A stretch of 14,143 nucleotides of DNA from contig DSBF01000110.1 of assembly GCA_011049495.1 (NCBI GenBank), positions 1 to 14,143 on the forward strand. Direction: 5' to 3'. This stretch comes from Ignavibacteria bacterium. GTDB lineage: Bacteria > Bacteroidota > Ignavibacteria > Ignavibacteriales > Melioribacteraceae. Shown piece after piece: positions 1-7,321 of the stretch. Position numbers and translations under genes: made by a program. Each line of letters begins with the position of its first letter. The stretch's first letter is position 1. The notes beneath the pieces were generated by a model. It made no database searches. It saw nothing but the letters and a program-made list of their open reading frames with translations, and was not told the origin of the DNA.

Positions 1-20
1 CATCCGTTAGCTAACGGATG
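1..20. terminator. Perfect 20-bp palindrome, possible terminator of an upstream gene
   Basis: Bases 1-10 (catccgttag) are exactly complementary to 11-20, with no spacer. A pyrimidine-rich stretch with five T (about 25-32) follows. It lies in the leader of the first gene and could be the 3' hairpin of a gene lying off the left edge. A perfect palindrome could equally be an operator-type protein site. The window edge may cut off part of the structure, so the role is uncertain. Confidence 0.4.
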
Positions 21-83
21 GAATCTCTTTTTCATTATATTTATAACTGAATTTGAAAAACATTACACCAAACGGATTAAACG

Positions 84-1277
84 ATGAAAAAATTTCTTAT
101 ACTTTTCTTATTTATAACAGCACAAATTTTTGCAACTGAACCATACGTAATCTTGGTTTCATTTGATGGATTTAGATGGGACTATGTAGACCGTGGGGTT
201 ACACCAAACATTCAAAAATTTATTGATGACGGTGTTCATGCATTATCATTACGACCTTCCTTTCCTTCAAAAACATTTCCTAATCATTATTCAATCATAA
301 CCGGTTTATATCCTCAAAATCATGGAATCATTTCGAATAGATTTAGGAATCCTCATTCCGGCGAATGGTTTGGAATGCGAACTACAAAAAATAATTGGTG
401 GATTGGCAGAGCTTTTTGGGAAACTGCAGAATACAATGGAATTATTACAGGAACTTATTTTTGGCCGGGCTCACGTTTGGATGATGAAACAAGAAGACCA
501 ACCTATTCTAAAGTTTACGAACACGAAAAACCTTACGAAGAACGAATAGATTCATTAATTAAATGGCTTCAATTTCCTAAGGAGAAACGCCCGCATTTTC
601 TGTCAATTTATTTTGATGAAACCGATACAAAAGGTCACATGTACGGACCAAATTCACCAGAAATTAATCTTTCTATTCAAAGATGTGATTCGCTTGTAAA
701 ATATATGGTTATTGGTTTAGAGAAAATCGGTCTAATTGATAGTGTAAATATAATTCTAACTTCCGATCACGGAATGACAGAAATTTCTAAAGAGAGAACT
801 ATAAACATTGAGCAAATGTTAGATGGACTTGATTATACTGCAACCGGTGGTGATCCGTTTATGATGATTCAACCTTCTGAAAAAGATAAAGAAAATATAA
901 AGACCATATTGGAAGCAAATCAAAGACACTATAAATTTTATGAACGGGATAACATTCCGGAATATTATCATTATTCAAAGAACGGATTAATAACGGACTT
1001 TGTTTTGAGTGCCGAGCTTGGTTGGCTGCTTGTACACAACAGGGATATTGAAAGATGGGATGAGTACAAATCTGCGGGCACTCACGGATATGATAATCAT
1101 CAAATTGATATGCACGGCATTTTTATTGCTAAAGGTCCGGCATTTAAAAAAGGTTATAAAACCGGAACTGTTTGGAATGTGGATATCTACCCGCTTCTTT
1201 GTGAAATATTCGGTATACCCCAGCCGCAAAATATTGACGGTAAACTTGACCGAATCGGATTTCTTTTAGCTGATTAA
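84..1277 (+). CDS. Secreted NPP-type phosphodiesterase/nucleotide pyrophosphatase (alkaline phosphatase superfamily)
   Basis: This is a 397-residue member of the type I phosphodiesterase/nucleotide pyrophosphatase family, which hydrolyses phosphodiester or pyrophosphate bonds using two zinc ions. A signal peptide covers residues 1-17 (hydrophobic core, then QIFA before TEP), so the enzyme should act outside the inner membrane. All the expected active-site elements are visible: metal ligand D28 in SFDGFRWD, nucleophile T64 and N67 in SKTFPNHYS, D181 and H185 in the TDTKGHMYGP segment, D228 and H229 in SDHGM, and H334 in GTHGYDN. The length matches compact bacterial NPPs with no extra domains. 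The natural substrate (nucleotides, lysophospholipids or other diesters) cannot be read from the sequence. No clear Shine-Dalgarno precedes the ATG; the start is chosen because it gives the signal peptide. The stop codon directly abuts the next start (TAAATG), suggesting co-transcription with the M16 genes. Confidence 0.92.
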   Translation: MKKFLILFLFITAQIFATEPYVILVSFDGFRWDYVDRGVTPNIQKFIDDGVHALSLRPSFPSKTFPNHYSIITGLYPQNHGIISNRFRNPHSGEWFGMRTTKNNWWIGRAFWETAEYNGIITGTYFWPGSRLDDETRRPTYSKVYEHEKPYEERIDSLIKWLQFPKEKRPHFLSIYFDETDTKGHMYGPNSPEINLSIQRCDSLVKYMVIGLEKIGLIDSVNIILTSDHGMTEISKERTINIEQMLDGLDYTATGGDPFMMIQPSEKDKENIKTILEANQRHYKFYERDNIPEYYHYSKNGLITDFVLSAELGWLLVHNRDIERWDEYKSAGTHGYDNHQIDMHGIFIAKGPAFKKGYKTGTVWNVDIYPLLCEIFGIPQPQNIDGKLDRIGFLLAD

Positions 1278-2546
1278 ATGAACGACATCTTACATGTAAA
1301 ATATAAAAAAGAGATTCTCTCTAATGGATTGGAAGTAATCCTTGTTAAAGAAAATTCTATCCCTCTTGTTTCTGTTAACTTGTGGTATAAAGTCGGCTCT
1401 GCAAATGAATCCGTTGGTAAAACCGGGTTTGCTCATCTGTTTGAACACATGATGTTTCAAGGAAGCCTGCATGTTCCGAAAGAAATGCATTTTAAGTATA
1501 TTCAAGAAGCAGGCGGCACACTAAACGGTTCTACAAGTTTAGACAGAACAAATTATTTTGAAACACTCCCTTCAAATTATCTTGAATTAGCTCTCTGGCT
1601 CGAATCCGATAGAATGGGATTTCTATTACCTGCATTAACTGAAGAAAAATTACAAAATCAAAAAGACGTTGTTATGAATGAACGAAGACAACGTTATGAT
1701 AATCAACCTTATGGCTTAGCTTGGGAAAATTTACTATCGAGTTTATTTGATAAAAATCATCCTTATAGTTGGCCTACTATCGGTTTGATGGAGGACATAG
1801 AAAAATTCGAATTGGAAGATGTGAAGAATTTTTTCAAAACATATTATGTTCCAAATAATGCAAGTCTTGTAATCGTTGGTGATATAAATTATGATAGTAC
1901 TTTTGAATTAGTTGAAAAATATTTCGGTGAAATTCCTAAAGGAAATGATGTTCCGAATATAAGTTCCGAAAACAAAAATTTAACCGAGAACAAGTTGGTA
2001 ATTCTTGAAGATAATATTCAGCTTCCAAGGATTTATTTGGGATGGCAATCGGAAAAAATGTATGCTCAAGATGATGCGTCTCTGGATTTATTTTCCGAAA
2101 TCTTAACCGGTTCGAAGAATTCTCGTTTGTATAAATCTTTAGTTTTCGACAAACAAATTGCACAGGATATAAATTCATTTCAGTACTCCGCAAAACTATG
2201 CGGTATGTTTATAATAGTTGCTACTGCAAAACCCGGTGTTACACTCGATGAATTAAAAACGGCTGTTTTTAATGAATTGGAATTCGTTTACGAAACGGGA
2301 ATTAAAGACGATGAATTAACCCGTGCAATTAACGGAATTAAATCCAATTATATTTATTCGCTTCAGAAGCAGTCAACATTAGCGGATCAAATAAACAACT
2401 ACAATTGTAATTTGCAAGAACCAAATTCATTTTTGTTTGATCTTAACAGGTACGAATCGGCAAACAAGCCGAGTGTTGTAACTGCCGGACAAAAGTATTT
2501 AACAAATCCATTTGTTGAATTAAGAGTCATTCCAAAAGAGAAATGA
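1278..2546 (+). CDS. M16 family zinc metallopeptidase, catalytic subunit
   Basis: This 422-residue M16 (pitrilysin/insulinase-type) peptidase has the inverted zinc motif HLFEH at residues 53-57 (ligands H53 and H57, base E56). The distal glutamate ligand is most likely E135 in VVMNERRQRY, at about the usual spacing. The C-terminal M16 half (roughly 190-420) retains R283 in NSRLYKSL. The tyrosine that normally follows 13 residues later is glutamine (Q296 in QIAQDI). I see no signal peptide, so the protein is predicted cytosolic. It begins immediately after the NPP stop and overlaps the following M16 gene by four bases (ATGA), a typical arrangement for translational coupling and a fixed subunit ratio. 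Its likely role is degradation or processing of small proteins or peptides as a heterodimer with the next gene product; substrates are unknown. Confidence 0.93.
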   Translation: MNDILHVKYKKEILSNGLEVILVKENSIPLVSVNLWYKVGSANESVGKTGFAHLFEHMMFQGSLHVPKEMHFKYIQEAGGTLNGSTSLDRTNYFETLPSNYLELALWLESDRMGFLLPALTEEKLQNQKDVVMNERRQRYDNQPYGLAWENLLSSLFDKNHPYSWPTIGLMEDIEKFELEDVKNFFKTYYVPNNASLVIVGDINYDSTFELVEKYFGEIPKGNDVPNISSENKNLTENKLVILEDNIQLPRIYLGWQSEKMYAQDDASLDLFSEILTGSKNSRLYKSLVFDKQIAQDINSFQYSAKLCGMFIIVATAKPGVTLDELKTAVFNELEFVYETGIKDDELTRAINGIKSNYIYSLQKQSTLADQINNYNCNLQEPNSFLFDLNRYESANKPSVVTAGQKYLTNPFVELRVIPKEK

Positions 2547-3904
2547 AATTAAACAGAAACATACCGCCCAAATCAAAAATACCTGAACAATTTGAGCTAC
2601 CTGTTACACAAGTTTTAAAACTTAATAACGGTTTAGAAATTTATCATACCGAAAAAAAGAAATTACCGATTGTTAAGATGAACATGATTATTCCCGCGGG
2701 AAGTTGCTTTGACGGTTACGGCAACGAGGGTCTTGCTTATTTAACCGGATTAGTCTTAGATGAAGGAGCCGCAAAGTTAAACGCACTTCAACTTGCAGAT
2801 GAGATAGACAAACTCGGATCCTTAATTAATGTATCAACAACTATGGATCATATATTTCTTTCTTTAACCTCAATAGCAGAAAATTTCGAACGGACTTTTG
2901 AATTATTCTCTTTTATTCTGAAAGAACCACGGTTCGATAAAGAAAGTTTTGAGCGGGAGAAAAAGAAGCATACAACAAAGATTATTCAAGCATTTGATAT
3001 GCCTTCATACATAATTGCAAATGCATTCCAAAAGAATATTTTCAAAGGGTCTATTTACGATAAGCCTATACTCGGGTATTCACATACCGTTGAAACATTA
3101 ACACAGCAAAAGGTAAAAGATTTTTATAATCGTTACTTCTTGAATGATAATATGAATTTAATTTCCGTCGGTTCAATCTCACCTGAAGACTTAACTATTC
3201 TTTCCGAAAAATATTTGGGAGATATTAAATTAAAAACACCACCAAAGCTATCTAAGATTGAATTCCCCAAAAATAAAAGCAAAATTTTCTTTATCAACAA
3301 AGAAGGTGCTGCACAATCTGAAATTGCTGTCGGTCATATTAGTAAGGATAGAAACGCTTCCGATTTTATGGCTGCAAAAATTGCAAATGTTATATTGGGC
3401 GGACAATTTTCGAGCAGAATTAATTTAAATCTTCGAGAAGATAAAGGTTACACATACGGCGTAAGTTCATCCTTAGAATATGATAAGTTCGTTGGATATT
3501 TTTCTGTTTCAACTTCGGTGCAATCCGAGTTTACTGTTCCGTCAATTAAAGAAATTAGAAAAGAAATTAATTTAATCAGGAAAGATATACGCCAAGACGA
3601 AATAGCATTTGCCAAATCATATCTAATAAAACAATTTCCGTCGATGTTCGAAACTTATTCTCAAATTCTGCAAAGAATTACAACTAAAACCATTCACGAG
3701 CTTGATGATTATTATGAGCACTATATTCAGGATATTTGGGATTTAACCAAAGAGGAAATTTTGGAAGCAGCAAACGAATATTTCAGACCCGAAATGTTGA
3801 CCTTCTTTGTAGTAGCTGATAAAGCAAGTGTTTATGAAAGTTTGAAAAGTATTGACGACTTAGAACTTATCGAATTAGATATTTGGGGAAATATTTCTAA
3901 TTAG
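2543..3904 (+). CDS. M16 family peptidase-like protein, non-catalytic (substrate-binding) subunit
   Basis: This 453-residue protein has the M16 fold but no zinc site. Where HXXEH should be, around residues 63-75 (GLAYLTGLVLDEGA), the ligand histidines are absent. In contrast, its C-terminal half has an intact Arg/Tyr signature, R292 and Y305 in SSRINLNLREDKGYTYG, which in the family binds the substrate backbone. This complements the preceding protein, which has the zinc site but has lost the tyrosine. Mitochondrial processing peptidase and bacterial two-subunit M16B enzymes are known to divide the work in this way. There is no signal peptide. The start overlaps the upstream stop by four bases. 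The 3' end overlaps the convergent gene by eight bases, with no space for a terminator between them. Confidence 0.9.
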   Translation: MKLNRNIPPKSKIPEQFELPVTQVLKLNNGLEIYHTEKKKLPIVKMNMIIPAGSCFDGYGNEGLAYLTGLVLDEGAAKLNALQLADEIDKLGSLINVSTTMDHIFLSLTSIAENFERTFELFSFILKEPRFDKESFEREKKKHTTKIIQAFDMPSYIIANAFQKNIFKGSIYDKPILGYSHTVETLTQQKVKDFYNRYFLNDNMNLISVGSISPEDLTILSEKYLGDIKLKTPPKLSKIEFPKNKSKIFFINKEGAAQSEIAVGHISKDRNASDFMAAKIANVILGGQFSSRINLNLREDKGYTYGVSSSLEYDKFVGYFSVSTSVQSEFTVPSIKEIRKEINLIRKDIRQDEIAFAKSYLIKQFPSMFETYSQILQRITTKTIHELDDYYEHYIQDIWDLTKEEILEAANEYFRPEMLTFFVVADKASVYESLKSIDDLELIELDIWGNISN

Positions 3905-4922
3905 CAACTTTCATTTCCGAGTTAATTCTCATCATTTCGGAAGGTGAATAAAATTTTGTTCCGCGCAGTTTATTCACAAGAAAAATACTTTCCAATCGTG
4001 AAAAAGTATCACCCGGAATGATAACAAACTTGCCTTGTTTGCCAATCCCGCTTTCAAGATAAAATTTTAATAACGAAACCGCTTCGTCATAATCCGATGA
4101 AATGTTTATAAAATTAGTTAGTGGTAATAATTCTATATTTCTTGTGTTGAATTCATCTCTAACAAAGTTATAAACAGCGGAATTAAAAATTTTGGATTTA
4201 TCATTAATAATATAAAGTTGAGCGTCTGGGAAATTCCATGAAATATATCTTATGGATTCGCGTAATCTTTTTTTACTTAATTCAGGTTTCAGCAAATAAC
4301 TATCTCCATCTATTTCATCATCAATCAAAATCGAATAAGTTTTTTTATTTGAAGAAATCTTTCTTATAAGAGAGTCACTTTGTGCTGACGGCTTAAGTAA
4401 AATATTTAATGGTAGTGTTGAACGAAAAATTTTTTCAATTTTTTCTTCATTAAGTTTTGAGAAATTATTAATAATGAATGAAAAACTTGCATGCTCTCTT
4501 ATTAATTCACTCTTCACTTGAAATGATGCTTGAAGCTTCAGTATGTCATTCGAAAAAATATTCAGAGTTGTATTTGAGTTAACAATTTTCTCATCAGATA
4601 TTAATTCAACCGGAAGATTTGTGTAAGTTTTATTTATCTGAAAGAGTACAACTGCCGGACGCAGATCTCCCGGTAAAGTTATTCTATAAACATAATTCAG
4701 CGAATCATATGCTCTACTTGAAATCGGTACTTTTTTAATCCATGATTCATCTAAATTAAACATTGCAATAGTTTGTAAAAAAAGACTATCTATCAAATTG
4801 GTATTTGCTTCTGGCTTACCTTCATCAATAGTTTTTTTCTGAGTAGATAAATTCATGATAAGATTTGTTAAAAGAAGCAGTACAGAGAGCACAACAAGAA
4901 TATATATAATTTTTTTTTTCAT
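3897..4922 (-). CDS. Membrane-anchored protein, possible degenerate divergent polysaccharide deacetylase
   Basis: This 341-residue protein has an N-terminal membrane segment (about residues 4-24, after MKKK) and an otherwise soluble, probably periplasmic domain. The start at 4922 is preferred over an in-frame ATG at 4958 because the extension would place a hairpin inside the coding sequence and add charged residues before the membrane anchor. I recognise no strong motif. The order of segments does resemble divergent polysaccharide deacetylases (YibQ type). FIINNF (149-154) sits where that family has VIDDxG. LPLNILLKPSAQSD (170-183) sits where it has the LPxPxTxAxxP segment. GKFVIIPGDTFSRLESI (297-313) sits where it has the GxAIxIGHP...TL segment. 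If the alignment is right, the catalytic Asp pair is Asn152-Asn153 and the enzyme is inactive. A run of ten A follows the start codon. The assignment is by eye only. Confidence 0.8.
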   Translation of the reverse strand: MKKKIIYILVVLSVLLLLTNLIMNLSTQKKTIDEGKPEANTNLIDSLFLQTIAMFNLDESWIKKVPISSRAYDSLNYVYRITLPGDLRPAVVLFQINKTYTNLPVELISDEKIVNSNTTLNIFSNDILKLQASFQVKSELIREHASFSFIINNFSKLNEEKIEKIFRSTLPLNILLKPSAQSDSLIRKISSNKKTYSILIDDEIDGDSYLLKPELSKKRLRESIRYISWNFPDAQLYIINDKSKIFNSAVYNFVRDEFNTRNIELLPLTNFINISSDYDEAVSLLKFYLESGIGKQGKFVIIPGDTFSRLESIFLVNKLRGTKFYSPSEMMRINSEMKVAN

Positions 4923-4935
4923 AACGGGATAAAAT

Positions 4936-4964
4936 ATCTCCGCGAGATATAATCTCACGGAGAT
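4936..4964 (-). terminator. Hairpin downstream of the enoyl-CoA hydratase gene
   Basis: Twelve-base arms at 4936-4947 and 4953-4964 flank a five-base loop. As minus-strand RNA the arms pair fully, with one G-U wobble; on the plus strand the same position is a C-A mismatch. The structure therefore fits a minus-strand transcript. It begins 21 bases after the hydratase stop and is followed by only a short T-run (four T), so it is a weak intrinsic terminator or an mRNA 3'-end stabiliser. It also lies in the leader of the next gene. Confidence 0.55.
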
Positions 4965-4985
4965 GTGTTGGTTTGCTGCAGAAAA

Positions 4986-5768
4986 TTAATTCTTCTTAAA
5001 ATCTGGTTTACGCTTTTCCAAAAACGCCTGTGTCCCCTCTTTGAAATCCTCTGTACTGCAGGCATTACCGAACAACGCGGCTTCATGTTCAAGTCCTTGC
5101 TGAATATTCATTTTCTCCGCCGCTTTAACCGCTTGAACTGAAAGTCTTATAGCCAACTGACCTTTACTGCAAATTTTTTCGGCAAGTTCAAATGCTTTTG
5201 GAATAAGTTCATCGGCATTATAAACATGATTAACCAAACCGATTCTGAAAGCTTCGTTTGCATCAATCATATCTCCTGTTAAAATATATTCCATCGCTTT
5301 TCCCGAACCTATTAAATTGGTCAATCTTTGTGTACCGCCGTAACCGGGAATCACGCCAAGATTAACTTCCGGTTGTCCGAATTTTGCTTTGTCTGAAGCT
5401 AATCTAATATGACATGCTAAAGCTAATTCGCACCCGCCACCGAGAGCAAAACCATTAATAGCGGCTATAACCGGTTTACCCAAATTTTCAATGTTGCTGA
5501 AAACACTTTGACCAAATTTTGCAAACTCATGTCCTGTAACTCCAACTAACTGGTTAAGCTCTTTGATATCTGCCCCGGCAACAAAAGCTTTTTCGCCTGC
5601 ACCTGTAATAATAACACAATCAACTTTTTCATCATTTCTGAATTGATTAAATGCATCGTTAAGTTCTATGAGCGTTTCATGATTTAGTGCATTTAATTTT
5701 TCCGGTCTATTGATTGTAACAAGTACGATGGTTCCTTTAATTTCAATCTGCAAATTTTTATAAACCAT
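4986..5768 (-). CDS. Enoyl-CoA hydratase (crotonase family)
   Basis: This 260-residue crotonase adds water across the trans-2-enoyl-CoA double bond, as in beta-oxidation or butyrate-type pathways. Both catalytic glutamates are present with the correct 20-residue spacing: E114 in GGGCELALAC and E134 in FGQPEVNLGVIPG. The oxyanion-hole and CoA-binding segment AGADIKEL lies at 65-71, and the C-terminal KRKPDF motif typical of short-chain enoyl-CoA hydratases is present. An in-frame start at 5861 was rejected: it would add 31 residues overlapping the upstream gene and lacks family similarity, whereas the start at 5768 is preceded by a good ribosome site (GAGGT, 5773-5777). It is the last gene of the compact minus-strand group that starts at truA, ten bases after the previous stop. 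Chain-length preference cannot be judged. Confidence 0.94.
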   Translation of the reverse strand: MVYKNLQIEIKGTIVLVTINRPEKLNALNHETLIELNDAFNQFRNDEKVDCVIITGAGEKAFVAGADIKELNQLVGVTGHEFAKFGQSVFSNIENLGKPVIAAINGFALGGGCELALACHIRLASDKAKFGQPEVNLGVIPGYGGTQRLTNLIGSGKAMEYILTGDMIDANEAFRIGLVNHVYNADELIPKAFELAEKICSKGQLAIRLSVQAVKAAEKMNIQQGLEHEAALFGNACSTEDFKEGTQAFLEKRKPDFKKN

Positions 5769-5778
5769 TTTTACCTCG

Positions 5779-6369
5779 CTAAAATGAAACAAAGATTGGA
5801 ATTCTAACACGTAAATCAAAAGAGATATACTGTTTACTTCTGAAATAATGATAATGAGCAACTACATCCATAAGAAACATTGAAAAACCGGCACCCACAT
5901 GAAAGCCAACATTAAAGGCGTCTTCCAAAAAATTACCTTTACCGGAATCCTTGCTAAAGATATGAGAAGTTTCTGCGTAAGATACTGATAATCCGGCTTC
6001 AACAATCGGCATTAATAAAACAATATTTTCAACTAAAGGAGAGTAATAGTATCGTCCTCCAAAATTCATAATTATCATGTTAGAAGATATGGACGCATGA
6101 TCGGATTCTTTATAATAATCTTGGCTTCCCGGCATATGTTGATAACCAATATCGCTGTAAAAAAATAACGGGAGAAGTTTATTATCTGTATAAGATAACG
6201 CAGCATTGAAACCAACACCGACATTATGAGACCCGGCAAATTCACCAAGCGGAATACGCGGACCGACACCAACCGACATAAATAATCCTTTAACTTGACC
6301 AAACTCTAAAGTCTGTGCGGAAATTGTCATAACTACTAAAACCAACCCAATAAATATTTTTTTAATCAT
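5779..6369 (-). CDS. Small outer-membrane beta-barrel-type protein, function unknown
   Basis: This 196-residue protein has a signal peptide (residues 1 to about 18, ending TISA before QT). It is followed by alternating hydrophobic/polar strands rich in Gly, Tyr and Phe (for example GVGFNAALSY and VGFHVGAGFSMF). The chain ends in phenylalanine (RIPIFVSF), the usual C-terminal signal for BAM-dependent outer-membrane insertion. Its size fits a barrel of about eight strands, like other small outer-membrane beta-barrel proteins of this phylum. No enzymatic motif is visible. The ATG overlaps the stop of the upstream DUF2231 gene by four bases (ATGA), so the two are probably translationally coupled. 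It could be a structural or adhesion-type surface protein; nothing in the sequence decides. Confidence 0.8.
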   Translation of the reverse strand: MIKKIFIGLVLVVMTISAQTLEFGQVKGLFMSVGVGPRIPLGEFAGSHNVGVGFNAALSYTDNKLLPLFFYSDIGYQHMPGSQDYYKESDHASISSNMIIMNFGGRYYYSPLVENIVLLMPIVEAGLSVSYAETSHIFSKDSGKGNFLEDAFNVGFHVGAGFSMFLMDVVAHYHYFRSKQYISFDLRVRIPIFVSF

Positions 6370-6854
6370 TCTATTTCGGAATTTGAATGAGATTCGTTAC
6401 TCATTTCATTTTGTTTAACTTTTGTTCCTATTCCATAATCATATACTAATTTACCGCCATGATCACCGGTTTCATAAATAAGAAAACTTCCTATAAGAAC
6501 TAATGGAATAAAAATATATTTAAGAACACCGGAAAACTTTTTCTTTAATACTAGATATGTTCTAAACACTAAAATAGCGAAAAAATACCACAAGGTAATT
6601 GTAGCATAATCTTCATGTTTTTCAATAAGCGAATCCCATTCGACATTTTGCATAACAGCAATTTCTGCTGCTTGATTTCCTGTTAACACTGCACCTACTG
6701 ATGAAATAACTCCGATAAATAAAAGAACAAACGCCATTTTAAGAATAAAGTCATTATCAGCTAATATACCGGTTACTTCAAAAACAGCATATAACATAAA
6801 TGCAGCAATAGGAAAATGTACAACAAACGGATGAAGTTGTGATAAAAATTCCAT
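6366..6854 (-). CDS. DUF2231 family integral membrane protein
   Basis: This 162-residue protein has four predicted membrane helices (about 13-33, 37-58, 86-103 and 112-128). The N-terminal signature HPFVVHFPIA (residues 8-17) and the C-terminal GGKLVYDYGIG (133-143) are characteristic of DUF2231, a family of unknown function. Conserved histidines H8, H13, H80 and H132 lie at or near helix ends, which could support cofactor (for example haem) binding; that is inference from residue placement only. The last 20 residues are a polar tail rich in Ser, Asn and Glu. The start lies one base after the SRPBCC gene's stop (TGA C ATG), and the stop overlaps the next start, so it is embedded in the operon. 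Confidence 0.85.
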   Translation of the reverse strand: MEFLSQLHPFVVHFPIAAFMLYAVFEVTGILADNDFILKMAFVLLFIGVISSVGAVLTGNQAAEIAVMQNVEWDSLIEKHEDYATITLWYFFAILVFRTYLVLKKKFSGVLKYIFIPLVLIGSFLIYETGDHGGKLVYDYGIGTKVKQNEMSNESHSNSEIE

Positions 6855-6855
6855 G

Positions 6856-7320
6856 TCAACTTTCGAAAAATAATTTTGTTTTTTTGTGACGGAAATTAAA
6901 CATTAATAACAATTGAAGTCGAATAAAAGGAATCAACAACTTACCGAATTTACCCAAAGGCGGAATGAATTCAACTTTATCGGTCATTGTAACTTGTTCT
7001 CCTTTGTTTTCAAATATATGAGAATGGTACCAATATTCAAAAACACCTTTTAACTGCAAATCACCGATGAGTTTATTCGGTAGTAATTCCTTTATTAAAA
7101 TATCCCATTCTTTCTTGAAAAAAAAGAAATCTAAACCGACAGTTACTTCCGAACCTTTTTGTAATGGAATATCGCTTATCTTAATAAGAGAAGCTTTCGG
7201 AAATGACGGGGAAATCTTCGGCAGATTATTAGTATCTAAATGAAAATTAAAAATGTCTTCAATATCACAAGATACAGAAACAGATTTTTCAAAAATATAT
7301 TTCTTTTTAGTTGAAGTCAT
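6856..7320 (-). CDS. SRPBCC (START/Bet v1-like) ligand-binding domain protein
   Basis: This 154-residue single-domain protein has the pattern of a widespread SRPBCC subfamily. The N-terminal segment FNFHLDTNNLPKISPSFP (25-41) is followed by EWDILIKE (71-78), GVFEYWYHSHIF (92-103), then TDKVEFIPPLGKFGKL (113-128), and ends with FNFRHKKTKLFF. Members form a helix-grip fold with a cavity for hydrophobic ligands and are often found near SDR-type reductases, as here. No catalytic residues can be named. The start at 7320, one base after the SDR stop (TAG A ATG), is preferred over an in-frame ATG at 7338, which would overlap the SDR gene. The ligand is unknown; a lipid or acyl compound would suit the neighbouring SDR and enoyl-CoA hydratase, but this is speculative. 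Confidence 0.8.
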   Translation of the reverse strand: MTSTKKKYIFEKSVSVSCDIEDIFNFHLDTNNLPKISPSFPKASLIKISDIPLQKGSEVTVGLDFFFFKKEWDILIKELLPNKLIGDLQLKGVFEYWYHSHIFENKGEQVTMTDKVEFIPPLGKFGKLLIPFIRLQLLLMFNFRHKKTKLFFES

Positions 7321-7321
7321 T

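Noticed and set aside
987..1505. Open frames opposite or out of phase with the NPP and M16 genes
   Set aside because: They show no family resemblance and lie within strongly conserved genes on the other frame.
4923..4958. Twelve-residue N-terminal extension of the membrane-anchored protein
   Set aside because: It would code through the hairpin at 4936-4964; the internal MKKK start gives a normal membrane anchor.
4986..5861. Longer enoyl-CoA hydratase starting at 5861
   Set aside because: The extra 31 residues are not crotonase-like, overlap the upstream gene, and the ATG at 5768 has a good ribosome site.
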